A stretch of DNA of 64,000 nt from positions 1 through 64,000 of the forward strand of contig JACQZY010000027.1 in NCBI GenBank assembly GCA_016213645.1, in the 5' to 3' direction. The notes under the pieces were generated by a model. That model searched no databases. It was not told where the DNA came from and saw nothing but the letters and a program-made list of their open reading frames with translations. A program made the position numbers and the translations under genes. The stretch is from Actinomycetota bacterium (GTDB taxonomy: Bacteria; Actinomycetota; Thermoleophilia; Solirubrobacterales; JACPNS01). Shown in pieces: positions 55,419 through 64,000 of this stretch; the stretch's first letter is position 1; every line of letters begins with the position of its first letter.

Positions 55419-56482
55419 GCGCGCGCGGGCCTGCCGAGCCGGTCCTTCAGTCCCTCGATCAGCGGCACGGGCGAAGGATCGACCCCTGCCAGCACGGCCA
55501 TGTAGAGCGAGACCAGGTCGCCAAGCAGGACGGCGCTGAAAAGACGTTCAAGCGGCGACGCGCCGCGAGTGTCGATGATCTGAGTCTGCGCGCCGGCCTC
55601 CGCGACGGCCTCGGCGGTCAGCTCGATGCGAGCGCGTACGCGCTCGTGCTGGCCGGCGTCACGCAGCAGCCAGGCCACGCGCGGGTTTAGGGCACGGTTC
55701 TGCCAGCCGTTGATCTCGTTGTGATTTGCCTCAGGCAACTCGGCGCTGGCGGCGGTCAGCTTGGCGTTTTCGTTGATCTGGCACTTCCAGCGGTATGCCA
55801 CCGGGGCGGTTAGCTGGGCGCCGTACGTGATCGTGACACCGGCCTGCGCGTCGCGCGCCATCTGCTTGGGCAGCGCATCGGCCGGGGTGTCAGGTCCCCA
55901 CTCGGCGACAAGCTCACGCAGCAGCGACGAGGCCGCGGCGAGGTCGGCGCGAACGGCGGCATTCACCACGCCGGTCGCGATACCAATCTCCAGCACGCTC
56001 ACCACGCCGTAGCCAACGCTGGCGCGCGGCTGCAAGATGCCAGGCAAGCCGATGACCGGCACGCCCGCGGAGTGCGCCTGTTCGCTGATCATGCCGCCCG
56101 AGGAGACCACGTAGGCCGGAACGCCGCGTGTTGTGGCCTGCTCGTAACAGGAGAGAGTCTCCTCTGTATTGCCGGAGTAGCTGCTGAAGATCGCGGCGTG
56201 CCGAGGCCCCACCCAGGACGGCAGGTCGTAACCGCGCGAGATGCAAACAGGCTTGTCGATCGTTTCGCCGAGCGCCGCGACGGCAAGGTCCGCGCCGATC
56301 GCCGAACCACCCATACCGCAGATCACGAGCGCCTCGGAGGGCGAGGGCCGCAACATCGCCGATTCCGCACGCCAGATCGCGTCCTCGATGTGGTCGGGCA
56401 TCGCGAGGATGTCGTCCACGAGAGCGGCGGCGTCCACGGCCAGCACGTCGTCGCGACTGAGCGGGTTTTGGTCTGCGGTCAT
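55415..56482 (-). CDS. Bifunctional phosphoglucose/phosphomannose isomerase (SIS domain)
   Basis: Interconverts fructose-6-P with glucose-6-P and mannose-6-P. The 355 residues have two SIS domains: ALVICGMGGSAIGADL (about 52-67) with the FSSYSGNTEETL phosphate loop, then TYGAQLTAPVAYRWKCQINENAK and ANHNEINGW, the archaeal/actinobacterial PGI-PMI signature. It feeds GDP-mannose synthesis with the neighbouring nucleotidyltransferases. ATG 56480-56482; the stop overlaps ahcY2 by four bases. Confidence 0.9.
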   Translation of the reverse strand: MTADQNPLSRDDVLAVDAAALVDDILAMPDHIEDAIWRAESAMLRPSPSEALVICGMGGSAIGADLAVAALGETIDKPVCISRGYDLPSWVGPRHAAIFSSYSGNTEETLSCYEQATTRGVPAYVVSSGGMISEQAHSAGVPVIGLPGILQPRASVGYGVVSVLEIGIATGVVNAAVRADLAAASSLLRELVAEWGPDTPADALPKQMARDAQAGVTITYGAQLTAPVAYRWKCQINENAKLTAASAELPEANHNEINGWQNRALNPRVAWLLRDAGQHERVRARIELTAEAVAEAGAQTQIIDTRGASPLERLFSAVLLGDLVSLYMAVLAGVDPSPVPLIEGLKDRLGRPARA

Positions 56483-56507
56483 CGGCTGATGGTTTCCGGC
56501 GCCGGAC

Positions 56508-57617
56508 TCAGGCGGTCACGCCATCGGCGTGCGTGAATTCTGCGCCGGCCTCGATACGGCAGTCGGCGGGCACACACGCGTCCGCCGCGACCGTCGCCCC
56601 CTCGCCGATCACGCTGCCCGAGGCGATCACGGCTCCGGCGCCGATCTGGGCACCGGGACCGATGATCGCGTTGGTCACGGTGACGCCATCGCCCAACGAA
56701 CATCCGCGTTGCAGCACGGCGCGTTCCAGTTCGCAGTTCTCGCCGATCTCGCAGCCGTGCCCAAGCACGCTATAGACACCGATCCGGCTGCGGTCGCCGA
56801 GCGCACAACCATCCGCGATCACGACCGGAGACTCGATCTTGCACCCGGACACATCCACTCCCGTGTCGATCACTCGGCCGGTGGTCACAAGGCGTTCCGT
56901 GAGCCATGATTCGAGCCGACCGTCCAGCAGGTCGCGCGTGGCGGTCATGTAACGCTCGGGCGTGCCGAGATCCAGCCAGTAGCCGCTGGCGTCGTAAGCG
57001 TAAATTTCGTCACTTGAAAGATGCGGGAAGACGTCGTGCTCAAATGAGCGGTTTTCATCCGGTTCGATCATTTCCAGCACATCGCGCTCAAGTACGTATG
57101 CGCCAGCGTTGATGCGCGGGTTCGGCGGCACGTCCTCGGCGGCCGGCTTTTCGAGGAACGCCTCGATGCGGTTGTTCTCGCCCGTCAGCACGAGTCCGTA
57201 GGCCGTAGGGTCATCAACCGGCACCAGCGCCAGCGTGGCGCGCGCGCCGGTTGCCTCGTGCTGGGCGATCTCCGCCGTGATGTCGACGCCCGTCAGCACA
57301 TCGCCGTTGAGCACCAGAAATCGCTCGTCAAGAAACTGCTCCGCGTGCTTGACGGCTCCGGCCGTGCCCAGCGGCTTGGCCTCCTCGACGTAGCGGATCG
57401 TCACGCCGGCGTGTCCGCCTTCGTCCAGCGCGGCGCGCAGGCCATTCGCCAGAAAGCCGATCGACATCACAATGTCGCGTACACCGTGACCGGCGAGCCA
57501 GTCCACCATGTACGAAATCATCGGCCGGTTGACGAGCGGCACCGACGGTTTCGGCATCGTCGAGGTCAACGGGCGCAAACGCGTGCCCTCGCCACCGGAA
57601 AGAATTACTGCCTGCAT
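56508..57617 (-). CDS. Sugar-1-phosphate nucleotidyltransferase with beta-helix tail
   Basis: A 369-residue relative of mannose-1-phosphate guanylyltransferase: MQAVILSGGEGTRLRPLTSTMPKP, metal Asp in LNGDVLTGVDI, EAFLEKP, and LDLGTPERYMTATRD. A hexapeptide beta-helix follows (VVIADGCALGDRSRIGVYSVLG). Paralogue of the 53040 gene; the two differ in the N-terminal loop (GLGTRLKP versus GEGTRLRP) and may use different sugars, for example mannose and glucose. Start ATG 57615-57617; 25 bp upstream of the isomerase gene, so in one transcript. Confidence 0.88.
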   Translation of the reverse strand: MQAVILSGGEGTRLRPLTSTMPKPSVPLVNRPMISYMVDWLAGHGVRDIVMSIGFLANGLRAALDEGGHAGVTIRYVEEAKPLGTAGAVKHAEQFLDERFLVLNGDVLTGVDITAEIAQHEATGARATLALVPVDDPTAYGLVLTGENNRIEAFLEKPAAEDVPPNPRINAGAYVLERDVLEMIEPDENRSFEHDVFPHLSSDEIYAYDASGYWLDLGTPERYMTATRDLLDGRLESWLTERLVTTGRVIDTGVDVSGCKIESPVVIADGCALGDRSRIGVYSVLGHGCEIGENCELERAVLQRGCSLGDGVTVTNAIIGPGAQIGAGAVIASGSVIGEGATVAADACVPADCRIEAGAEFTHADGVTA

Positions 57618-57674
57618 ACCTGGACCCTACCTTTCTCCGTCCGAATTTCGCGTGCGGTCACGCGCGAGCGGCGT

Positions 57675-59012
57675 TCAGTCGGCTGCGGCCACGGCCGTCT
57701 GCTGGGCCGCGGCTGCGTTTACGGGCACGCCCGCGGAGGGCCGGCCGACGCCTTCGTAGACAAATCCAGCTGCCGCCAAGTCGGCGGCGTTCAGCACGTT
57801 GCGGCCGTCGATCACCAGCGGGTTCTTCATCGCGGCGCGCACCGCCTGCCAATCCAGCTCTTTGAACTGCGGCCACTCGGTCACAATGACTGCGGCGTCG
57901 GCACCCTCAAGAGCGGCGATCGGGTCGTCGCAGATCTCAACCCCGGGCAACAACTCACCGGCCCGCTCGGCGGCGACGGGGTCGTACGCGGTCACGTCGG
58001 CGCCCTCGCCCGCTAAACGTGAGCTCAGAACCAGCGAAGACGCTTCGCGCATGTCATCGGTGTTCGGTTTGAAGCTCAGGCCGAGCAGTGCGATCTTCTT
58101 GTGTACGAGGCTGTCGCCGAGATGCTTCTTCAGCTTGCCGATCACGCGGCGCTTTTGAAGTTCGTTCACTTCGATCACGGCATTCAGGAGCTGGAAGTGG
58201 TAGCCGCTGTTGCCGGCAAGCTGCTTGAGCGCCGTAACGTCCTTCGGGAAGCAACTGCCGCCGTAGCCGATCCCGGCGTGCAGGAACTTCGGGCCGATGC
58301 GCTCGTCCAGCCCCATACCACGGGCGACCTCGGTGACGTCGGCTCCGACCTCCTCGCAAACGTTGGCGATCTCGTTGATGAAGCTGATCTTGGTGGCGAG
58401 AAAGGCGTTCGAGGCAAGCTTGATCATCTCGGCGCTGGCGATGTCCGTACGCACGAGCTCGCCACCCAGCGGCGCGTAGATCTCCGCCACGGCGTTGCCG
58501 GCCCAGTCGCCGTCGTCGGCCCCGATCACCACACGGTCGGGCTGCATGAAGTCGGCAACCGCGGTGCCTTCTTTCAAGAACTCCGGACAAGACACATACG
58601 CCAGGTCGTGCTTGCGGCGGCGGATCGCCGCACCGGTGCCGACGGGCACAGTGCTCTTCATGATCAGCGCGTGGTCGGTGCTGTCGCCGACTTCCTGGAC
58701 CACCGTCTCGACGCGCGAGAGATCGGCGTCACCACTGTAGGTTGGCGGTGTGTCGACGCAAACGAACATCAGGCGCGTGCGGTCGAGCAACTCACCCATG
58801 TCGGTGGTGAAGGTCATGTGGCCGATGTTCTTGGTCAACAACTCCTGTAGACCCGGCTCATGCATCACGAGTTCGCCGCGGCCAAGCGAATCGACCTTGC
58901 TCTGGACGATCTCGCGAACCACTACGGGGTGACCCAGCTCCGCGAAGCAGGTGGCCGTCACCAGGCCAACCCAGCCGGCGCCGATCACTCCTATGGGCTG
59001 CTTGTCTGCCAT
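57675..59012 (-). CDS. ugd: UDP-glucose 6-dehydrogenase
   Basis: Oxidises UDP-glucose to UDP-glucuronate for surface polysaccharides. The 445 residues have the NAD-binding IGVIGAGWVGLVTATCFAELG at the N-terminus, STVPVGTG, CPEFLKEGTAVADF, NAFLATKISFINEIA, the catalytic Cys in GYGGSCFPKD (about 258-267) and the UDP-binding SFKPNTDDMREASS. The C-terminus is Ala-rich. A TACCCT hexamer lies 7 nt before ATG 59010-59012, so it likely heads the cluster ugd to 53040. Confidence 0.95.
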   Translation of the reverse strand: MADKQPIGVIGAGWVGLVTATCFAELGHPVVVREIVQSKVDSLGRGELVMHEPGLQELLTKNIGHMTFTTDMGELLDRTRLMFVCVDTPPTYSGDADLSRVETVVQEVGDSTDHALIMKSTVPVGTGAAIRRRKHDLAYVSCPEFLKEGTAVADFMQPDRVVIGADDGDWAGNAVAEIYAPLGGELVRTDIASAEMIKLASNAFLATKISFINEIANVCEEVGADVTEVARGMGLDERIGPKFLHAGIGYGGSCFPKDVTALKQLAGNSGYHFQLLNAVIEVNELQKRRVIGKLKKHLGDSLVHKKIALLGLSFKPNTDDMREASSLVLSSRLAGEGADVTAYDPVAAERAGELLPGVEICDDPIAALEGADAAVIVTEWPQFKELDWQAVRAAMKNPLVIDGRNVLNAADLAAAGFVYEGVGRPSAGVPVNAAAAQQTAVAAAD

Positions 59013-59019
59013 CGGGGGC

Positions 59020-59025
59020 AGGGTA
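59020..59025 (-). promoter_or_regulatory. -10 element of ugd
   Basis: TACCCT (minus strand), 7 nt before the ugd ATG; predicts a leaderless mRNA for the nucleotide-sugar cluster. Confidence 0.45.
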
Positions 59026-59098
59026 GTAAACAGGGGGTTGTGCGGAGGCGACGTGTGTGGTCGTTGTGTTAACCGGCCACCGCCGCGGCGCGGCGGAT

Positions 59099-60583
59099 TC
59101 AGTGACGCTTGCGCAGCGAGGCGGCGATCGCCAGCATCTGCTTTTCCGTCAGCTTGCGCGTCAGCGTGTTCTGAACCCAGAATGACGCGCCGTTCTTGTG
59201 AAAGGCGACCATGCCGAGCTTGTTGCCTTCGTAGTAAAGGTCGAAGGTTCGGCCGCGGATCTTCTTCGTCGTGTGAGGTCCCTTGAGGATCGGCGGATCG
59301 TCCCAGTTGACACCCTGCACGCCGTAGTACTCACCGGACTCGCGGGTCATATCCGCGACGATTCGCCAGGCGCTCGCGCGCTTGCCCTCGTCGGTTGTCA
59401 TGCGGTAGGAGCGGGTGTGTGAGTCTTTGTACTGCGCGGTCGCAAGCCTGACGGTCGGGTAGTACACGGGTAGTCCGATGCGGAATCCGGCGATCACCGC
59501 TTGTTTCTTGCCTTCGTCTTTGGCGTAGATCATTCCGGCGGGCAGCGAGCCAGAGGATCTGGAACGCTTTTTGCGGCTCTTCGCGGAGCCGGCCCCTCCG
59601 CCGGTTCGCGGCGGTTTGGTTTTCGGCCCGAACTTCAGCGTATGCGCGGCTTTGTGCAGCGAGCTTTCGCTCGCGATCACGTACGAGGGACCGTCGTTTT
59701 CAAAGCCGATATTCGGAATCTGAACCTGGTAAACCGGTTTGCCGGACGATTTGACGCCCAGCGAGAGCAGCCGTTGAAGATTGTGGCCGTTGGCAAGACC
59801 GCGATCGGTACGCGTGTTCTTGGCGATGATGTTCTTCAGCGACTTCGCGTTCTTGAACAGCGCTGTCACGCCAACCTGCTGTTTGGCCTGCCTAAGGAAA
59901 GACTGCTGGCGCGCGCCGCGCACGATGTCGTTGTCGAGGTGACGGAAGCGCACGAAGTCGAGTGCCTTCGGACCGCAGAGCTTTTGGTAGCCGGCCTTGA
60001 TGTTGATCTTGGCGTAGGCCTCGCGCACGAAGGCGCCGACGTTGCCGTTGTAGTAGCGGCGGTCGATATCGGTGTAGACGCAGCCGATGCGATCGACCGC
60101 TTGAATGAAACCGCGAAAGTCGATGTTCACTACGTGGTTGATCTCCAGCCCCGTCGCCAGCGTAATCGTGCGAATCACGAGTTTGGCGCCGCCCAGCGAG
60201 TAGGCCTCGTTGATCTTGGTAACACCACGGCCGGGGATCGTGACCTTGAGGTCTCGCGGTATCGAAAGCACCGGCGTGACGGCCAGGTCCGGGTCCAGCC
60301 GTACCAGCATCATCGTGTCTGAACGCGGTGGCAGGCCAAGGCGTCTGTCTTCCTTGCGGCTATCGGAACCAATCAGCAGAATCGTCTGCGGGCCGCCGGT
60401 CGGAGCCTTGAGGTAGCGGCTGATGCTGTTGTCGTAAGCGCGCTTGCCGATCACCTGCACGACGGACTGGCGCTGACTGAAGGCAGTCAGCGTGGCCACG
60501 GTGGCGGCCACCAGGATCATCACCAGCGAGCCGGTGAGAAAGCGTTTCCAGGGTGCGAAGCGTTCCGGTCGGTCCTCAAACAT
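59099..60583 (-). CDS. LytR-CpsA-Psr (LCP) family glycopolymer ligase
   Basis: Attaches cell-wall glycopolymers to peptidoglycan from undecaprenyl carriers. The 494 residues have a short cytoplasmic start, a transmembrane helix (SLVMILVAATVATLTAF, about 19-35) and an extracellular LCP domain. That domain has LLIGSDSRKE, PPRSDTMMLVRLDP, the Arg-rich SIPRDLKV strand, the polyprenyl-pocket HVVNIDFRGFIQAVD and DFVRFRHLDND with its Arg and Asp. From about 340 a basic linker (SAKSRKKRSRSS) leads to a beta-rich C-terminal domain. Context next to ugd and nucleotidyltransferases fits wall-polysaccharide assembly. A TAACGT hexamer sits 8 nt before ATG 60583. Confidence 0.92.
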   Translation of the reverse strand: MFEDRPERFAPWKRFLTGSLVMILVAATVATLTAFSQRQSVVQVIGKRAYDNSISRYLKAPTGGPQTILLIGSDSRKEDRRLGLPPRSDTMMLVRLDPDLAVTPVLSIPRDLKVTIPGRGVTKINEAYSLGGAKLVIRTITLATGLEINHVVNIDFRGFIQAVDRIGCVYTDIDRRYYNGNVGAFVREAYAKINIKAGYQKLCGPKALDFVRFRHLDNDIVRGARQQSFLRQAKQQVGVTALFKNAKSLKNIIAKNTRTDRGLANGHNLQRLLSLGVKSSGKPVYQVQIPNIGFENDGPSYVIASESSLHKAAHTLKFGPKTKPPRTGGGAGSAKSRKKRSRSSGSLPAGMIYAKDEGKKQAVIAGFRIGLPVYYPTVRLATAQYKDSHTRSYRMTTDEGKRASAWRIVADMTRESGEYYGVQGVNWDDPPILKGPHTTKKIRGRTFDLYYEGNKLGMVAFHKNGASFWVQNTLTRKLTEKQMLAIAASLRKRH

Positions 60584-60745
60584 CGGTGGTTACGTTAGAC
60601 GGGGCGGGCGGCGGAGAGAGTCGGTTACGGCGCTGGATAGCTCTGCGAAGGGGAATACCAGGCCAAAAACACGGGCATTTCGGATGCGGCGCTCGCGATG
60701 ACCGCGCGACAAATCCGACCGCCGGTGTGCCACCGCGGATTTGGT

Positions 60746-61846
60746 TCAGACCAGACGGACGCGCGATTTTGCGGCGTCGGACGCGACATTGCGGGCGAAC
60801 GCCACAAGTGAGCGGCGGTATTCGGCAAGCGACGTCAGCGATACGTACTCGTGAGGGCCGTGGTGGCCGTCGCCGGTCGGTCCAAACTCCACCGCGGGGA
60901 TGCCACGGGCCAGAAACGCCGTAGCTTCCGAAGAGCCGTCGCGCCCCACCTGCGTGGAGCCCACCACGCCGCACTCGGCCACCGACGCACTGAGCGCGGT
61001 CACGAAGGGGTTGTCCTTCGCCACGAACGCCGGCTCGCGCTCGAAGACGATCTCCATCGCGACATCGTCGAAGGCGCCGATCGTCTCAACGATCTCGTCG
61101 GGATTTTGGCCTGGCACGTAGCGAATGTCAACGTCCATCACGCAGGTGTCGGGCACCTTGTTGATCGCGTCGCCGCCTTCTATGCGGCCAAGGTTGATGC
61201 TCGGCCGGTCAAACAGCTCACTGCTCTCGCGGGCAAACGGCAGGGCCTCGATGCGACGGAAAATGTCGTGAGCCTTGAGCACGGCGTTATCGCCAAGCCA
61301 GGGAGTGGATCCGTGCGCGGCGGTTCCCGTGATCGTCAGCCTCAGCGCAAGCACGCCCTTGGCCTCGATGCCGACGTGCAGATTGGTCGGCTCGCCGGTG
61401 ATCGCGAAGTCGCCGCCGTAGCCGCGCTCGACGATTACGTCGGTGCCGCGCACTCCCATCGATTCCGACTCCTCGTCGGCGACGCAGACGAAGCGCACCT
61501 CCACGCCGGGCTCGTCGTGCAGATCGCGCATTGCGCACATCATCGCGGCGAGCGCGGCCTTCATGTCGTAGGCGCCCCGACCGATCAGATGATCGCCCTC
61601 GAGGCGCGGTTTGAACTGACCGGGCTTACCGGGCACCACGTCGATGTGGCCGTGAAACGTGAGCGTGGGGCCGGTACCCCCGGTGCTCGTGACCAATACG
61701 GGCAGACCGGCCACTTCCAGTTCTTCGATCTGAAAGCCGTTGCTCTCCAGCCAGCCCTTGATGAAACTGATCCCCGTGGTGATGCCCGCCGGGTGGGAAG
61801 TGTCGTAGGCCATCAGTCGCTCGGCCAGATCTCGCTCGTCCATCAT
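60746..61846 (-). CDS. M20-family metallopeptidase (ArgE/DapE-like)
   Basis: A 366-residue zinc enzyme of the ArgE/DapE/CPG2 family. Zinc ligands: His in FHGHIDVVPG, bridging Asp in GRGAYDMKAALA, the Glu pair in VADEESES, the following Glu-containing FAITGEPTN, and a late His in GHHGPHEY. A dimerisation insert lies in the middle. The substrate (acetylornithine, succinyl-DAP or a peptide) is not settled from sequence. ATG 61844-61846 has TACGCT six bases upstream, indicating a leaderless transcript. Confidence 0.88.
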   Translation of the reverse strand: MMDERDLAERLMAYDTSHPAGITTGISFIKGWLESNGFQIEELEVAGLPVLVTSTGGTGPTLTFHGHIDVVPGKPGQFKPRLEGDHLIGRGAYDMKAALAAMMCAMRDLHDEPGVEVRFVCVADEESESMGVRGTDVIVERGYGGDFAITGEPTNLHVGIEAKGVLALRLTITGTAAHGSTPWLGDNAVLKAHDIFRRIEALPFARESSELFDRPSINLGRIEGGDAINKVPDTCVMDVDIRYVPGQNPDEIVETIGAFDDVAMEIVFEREPAFVAKDNPFVTALSASVAECGVVGSTQVGRDGSSEATAFLARGIPAVEFGPTGDGHHGPHEYVSLTSLAEYRRSLVAFARNVASDAAKSRVRLV

Positions 61847-61852
61847 GGGCTA

Positions 61853-61858
61853 AGCGTA
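61853..61858 (-). promoter_or_regulatory. -10 element of the M20 peptidase gene
   Basis: TACGCT (minus strand), 6 nt before the ATG at 61846. Confidence 0.45.
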
Positions 61859-61915
61859 GTTGCGCGCGGGACCTTTGACCCGTCGTCGTCGTTTTGAGCA
61901 TTCGTTATGATGGAT

Positions 61916-62071
61916 TCACAGCGTCAACAGAGATACACGATGCTTTTCAGTCGCCTCTGTTGAAAAACGAAGGGCCGGGTTGCACCCCGGCCCTTCGCAT
62001 TGCGGTCTTCTGTTGTCGATCGACATCAGAAGAATGATCAGCGTCAACACAAATATGTTGATGCTTTCCAT
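61916..62071 (-). CDS. Small membrane peptide behind a LexA box (TisB-like candidate, nonstop)
   Basis: Reads MESINIFVLTLIILLMSID at the N-terminus, a ready transmembrane helix, followed by a charged, Cys-containing part (DNRRPQCEGPGCNPALRF) and, if read through, 15 more residues to a TGA at 61918-61916. The start has the strongest Shine-Dalgarno of the window (AAGGAGGTG). Upstream is a LexA box touching a -10 hexamer, about 115 nt before the ATG. An intrinsic terminator (61963-61997) lies inside the ORF, so the transcript should end near codon 36 without a stop. The layout recalls SOS-induced TisB in E. coli and the nonstop arfA/brfA genes. Function is inferred; length and existence need proof. 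Confidence 0.55.
   Translation of the reverse strand: MESINIFVLTLIILLMSIDNRRPQCEGPGCNPALRFSTEATEKHRVSLLTL
61921..62071 (-). repeat. Imperfect direct repeat around the small peptide gene
   Basis: Segments 61921-61950 and 62041-62071 share AAAGCATC and TGTTGACGCTG (minus reading) with 9 or 10 nt between, and GCGTCAACA on the plus strand. The distal copy resembles a one-base-deleted second copy of the peptide start. Confidence 0.5.
61963..61997 (-). terminator. Intrinsic terminator inside the small peptide ORF
   Basis: Minus strand: CGAAGGGCCGGG and CCCGGCCCTTCG, a 12-bp perfect stem with 6-nt loop, then TTTTTC. Also the first strong terminator downstream of atpC, so it may end the ATP synthase transcript as well. 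Confidence 0.85.
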
Positions 62072-62113
62072 TACACCTCCTTCCGGTCACTTCGAGCGGA
62101 CGCCCGAAGGTGT
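62072..62113 (-). promoter_or_regulatory. Leader hairpin able to hide the Shine-Dalgarno
   Basis: ACACCTTC (62113-62106, minus) is complementary to GAAGG..GTGT in the Shine-Dalgarno GGAAGGAGGTGT (62084-62073), with a 2-nt bulge and a ~21-nt loop. It would block ribosome binding until unfolded. Confidence 0.45.
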
Positions 62114-62191
62114 CGATCGCCACACTGGGCGTTCGCCGAGAAGACCGGGATTTGATGCCGCCCGCGAACCTTCGCCGCTACCGCGGACGAA

Positions 62192-62197
62192 AAGATA
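62192..62197 (-). promoter_or_regulatory. -10 element adjoining the LexA box
   Basis: TATCTT (minus strand), directly abutting the LexA box; predicted start near 62185. No good -35 at 16-18 bp spacing, so activity is uncertain. Confidence 0.5.
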
Positions 62198-62211
62198 CGA
62201 ACATACGTTCG
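62198..62211. promoter_or_regulatory. LexA (SOS) box, exact copy 1
   Basis: CGAACGTATGTTCG on the minus strand, a perfect CGAAC-N4-GTTCG palindrome as known for LexA of Gram-positive bacteria and actinobacteria. It abuts the -10 hexamer of the small-peptide transcript, a repressing position. Confidence 0.75.
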
Positions 62212-62268
62212 ACTTGTTCGCTCTGCTCTTCAGCTACCACAGGGCAAGCCGGCGCTAAGGCGCTCGGC

Positions 62269-62676
62269 TTACGAAGACGCGATGTCGCGATACGTCGACC
62301 AGCGCGAGACGTCTCGCTCGGCGCGCTCACGGGCGGCGGTACCGTCTTCCGAGGCTTCCAGGCGCGCTTCGGCCTCGGCGAGCTTGTCGTTCAGGTCGTT
62401 GACGTCCAACTCTTCGACCGGGATCGCGTCCTCCACCAGCAGCAGGGCGTGGTTGCCCGCCATCTGGATGTAGCCCTCGCCCTGCGCGAAGCGGCGGATC
62501 TCGTCGCCGCCCACGTAGAGGCGCAGTTCGGTTGGATCGAGCATCGCCATCACCGGTTGGTGATTGGCGCGGATACCGATCGAGCCGACCGTGGTGCGAG
62601 TCGAGACCATCTCGACCTCGCCCTCAAAGGCCGCGCCCTCCGGCGTCATCACTTCAACTGGAAACATCGTTGCCAT
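62269..62676 (-). CDS. atpC: ATP synthase epsilon subunit
   Basis: Central-stalk subunit of F1; inhibits ATP hydrolysis. The 135 residues give the N-terminal beta sandwich (FPVEVMTPEGAAFEGEVEMVS, GSIGIRANHQPVMAML, YVGGDEIRRFAQGEGYIQM) and a C-terminal helical hairpin (LNDKLAEAEARLE, ARERAERDVSRWSTY). Start ATG 62674-62676. It lies 32 bp after atpD, the end of the standard ATP synthase operon. Secure. Confidence 0.95.
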   Translation of the reverse strand: MATMFPVEVMTPEGAAFEGEVEMVSTRTTVGSIGIRANHQPVMAMLDPTELRLYVGGDEIRRFAQGEGYIQMAGNHALLLVEDAIPVEELDVNDLNDKLAEAEARLEASEDGTAARERAERDVSRWSTYRDIASS

Positions 62677-62708
62677 CGTTTACCTCACACTCGGCCCGAA
62701 GCCGCGCC

Positions 62709-64000
<1,292 letters not shown>

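Larger units (their letters stand above)
62114..62268. other. Intergenic stretch between the small peptide leader and atpC
   Basis: Holds the 5' part of the peptide leader, the -10 hexamer and LexA box (62192-62211), and 57 bp to the atpC stop. No additional ORF supported. Confidence 0.55.

Overview
This is a GC-rich window with frequent GTG/TTG starts. Several traits point to a high-GC Gram-positive bacterium, most likely an actinobacterium of the Thermoleophilia/Solirubrobacterales type. They are an Rv1264-type class III cyclase, actinobacterial-type LexA boxes, many start codons sitting 6-7 nt behind a -10 hexamer (leaderless transcription), an HPF/SecA/PrfB block, and many large secreted Ig-like or protease proteins. 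The taxonomic call is inference from gene content. I saw no rRNA, tRNA, CRISPR array, insertion sequence or prophage.

Layout. 1-12.4 kb is a mostly minus-strand housekeeping block: tilS-hpt-ftsH, a lipoprotein, folP-folB-folK, coaX, dusB, greA, lysS (cut by the window edge). A CAP-domain protein and a GST-like protein lie on the opposite strand. 12.5-31.2 kb is dominated by plus-strand exported proteins: three subtilases, a delta-60-repeat protein, and a 973-residue secreted protein behind an ECF sigma factor with an anti-sigma-like tail. Mixed in are a class III nucleotide cyclase, a histone-H1-like protein, a nucleoside phosphorylase and a vapBC pair. 31.5-42.1 kb holds a CBS protein, an SDR, a DnaQ-type exonuclease, a trypsin-like protease, merR-ahcY, a PAS-GGDEF protein, nadA and nadC. 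42.1-53 kb holds prfB (with its programmed frameshift), secA, hpf, comF and four secreted proteins forming two paralogous families. 53-61.8 kb is a nucleotide-sugar/cell-surface cluster: two nucleotidyltransferases, a second shorter SAH hydrolase, a phosphosugar isomerase, UDP-glucose dehydrogenase, an LCP ligase and an M20 peptidase. 62.3-64 kb is the end of the ATP synthase operon (atpD partial, atpC).

Most notable signals. (1) Downstream of atpC is an exact LexA box abutting a -10 hexamer. It is followed by a ~115-nt leader that can hide a strong Shine-Dalgarno, and then an ORF opening with a membrane helix. An intrinsic terminator lies inside that ORF, so its mRNA would lack a stop codon. 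This resembles an SOS-induced TisB-like membrane peptide under nonstop control. (2) A consensus promoter followed by a four-helix RNA candidate lies upstream of the ECF sigma gene. (3) The two divergent start codons of the histone-like and phosphorylase genes lie 22 bp apart over one symmetric -10 element. (4) A second identical LexA box lies between secA and prfB. (5) Two structurally distinct SAH hydrolases occur 17 kb apart.
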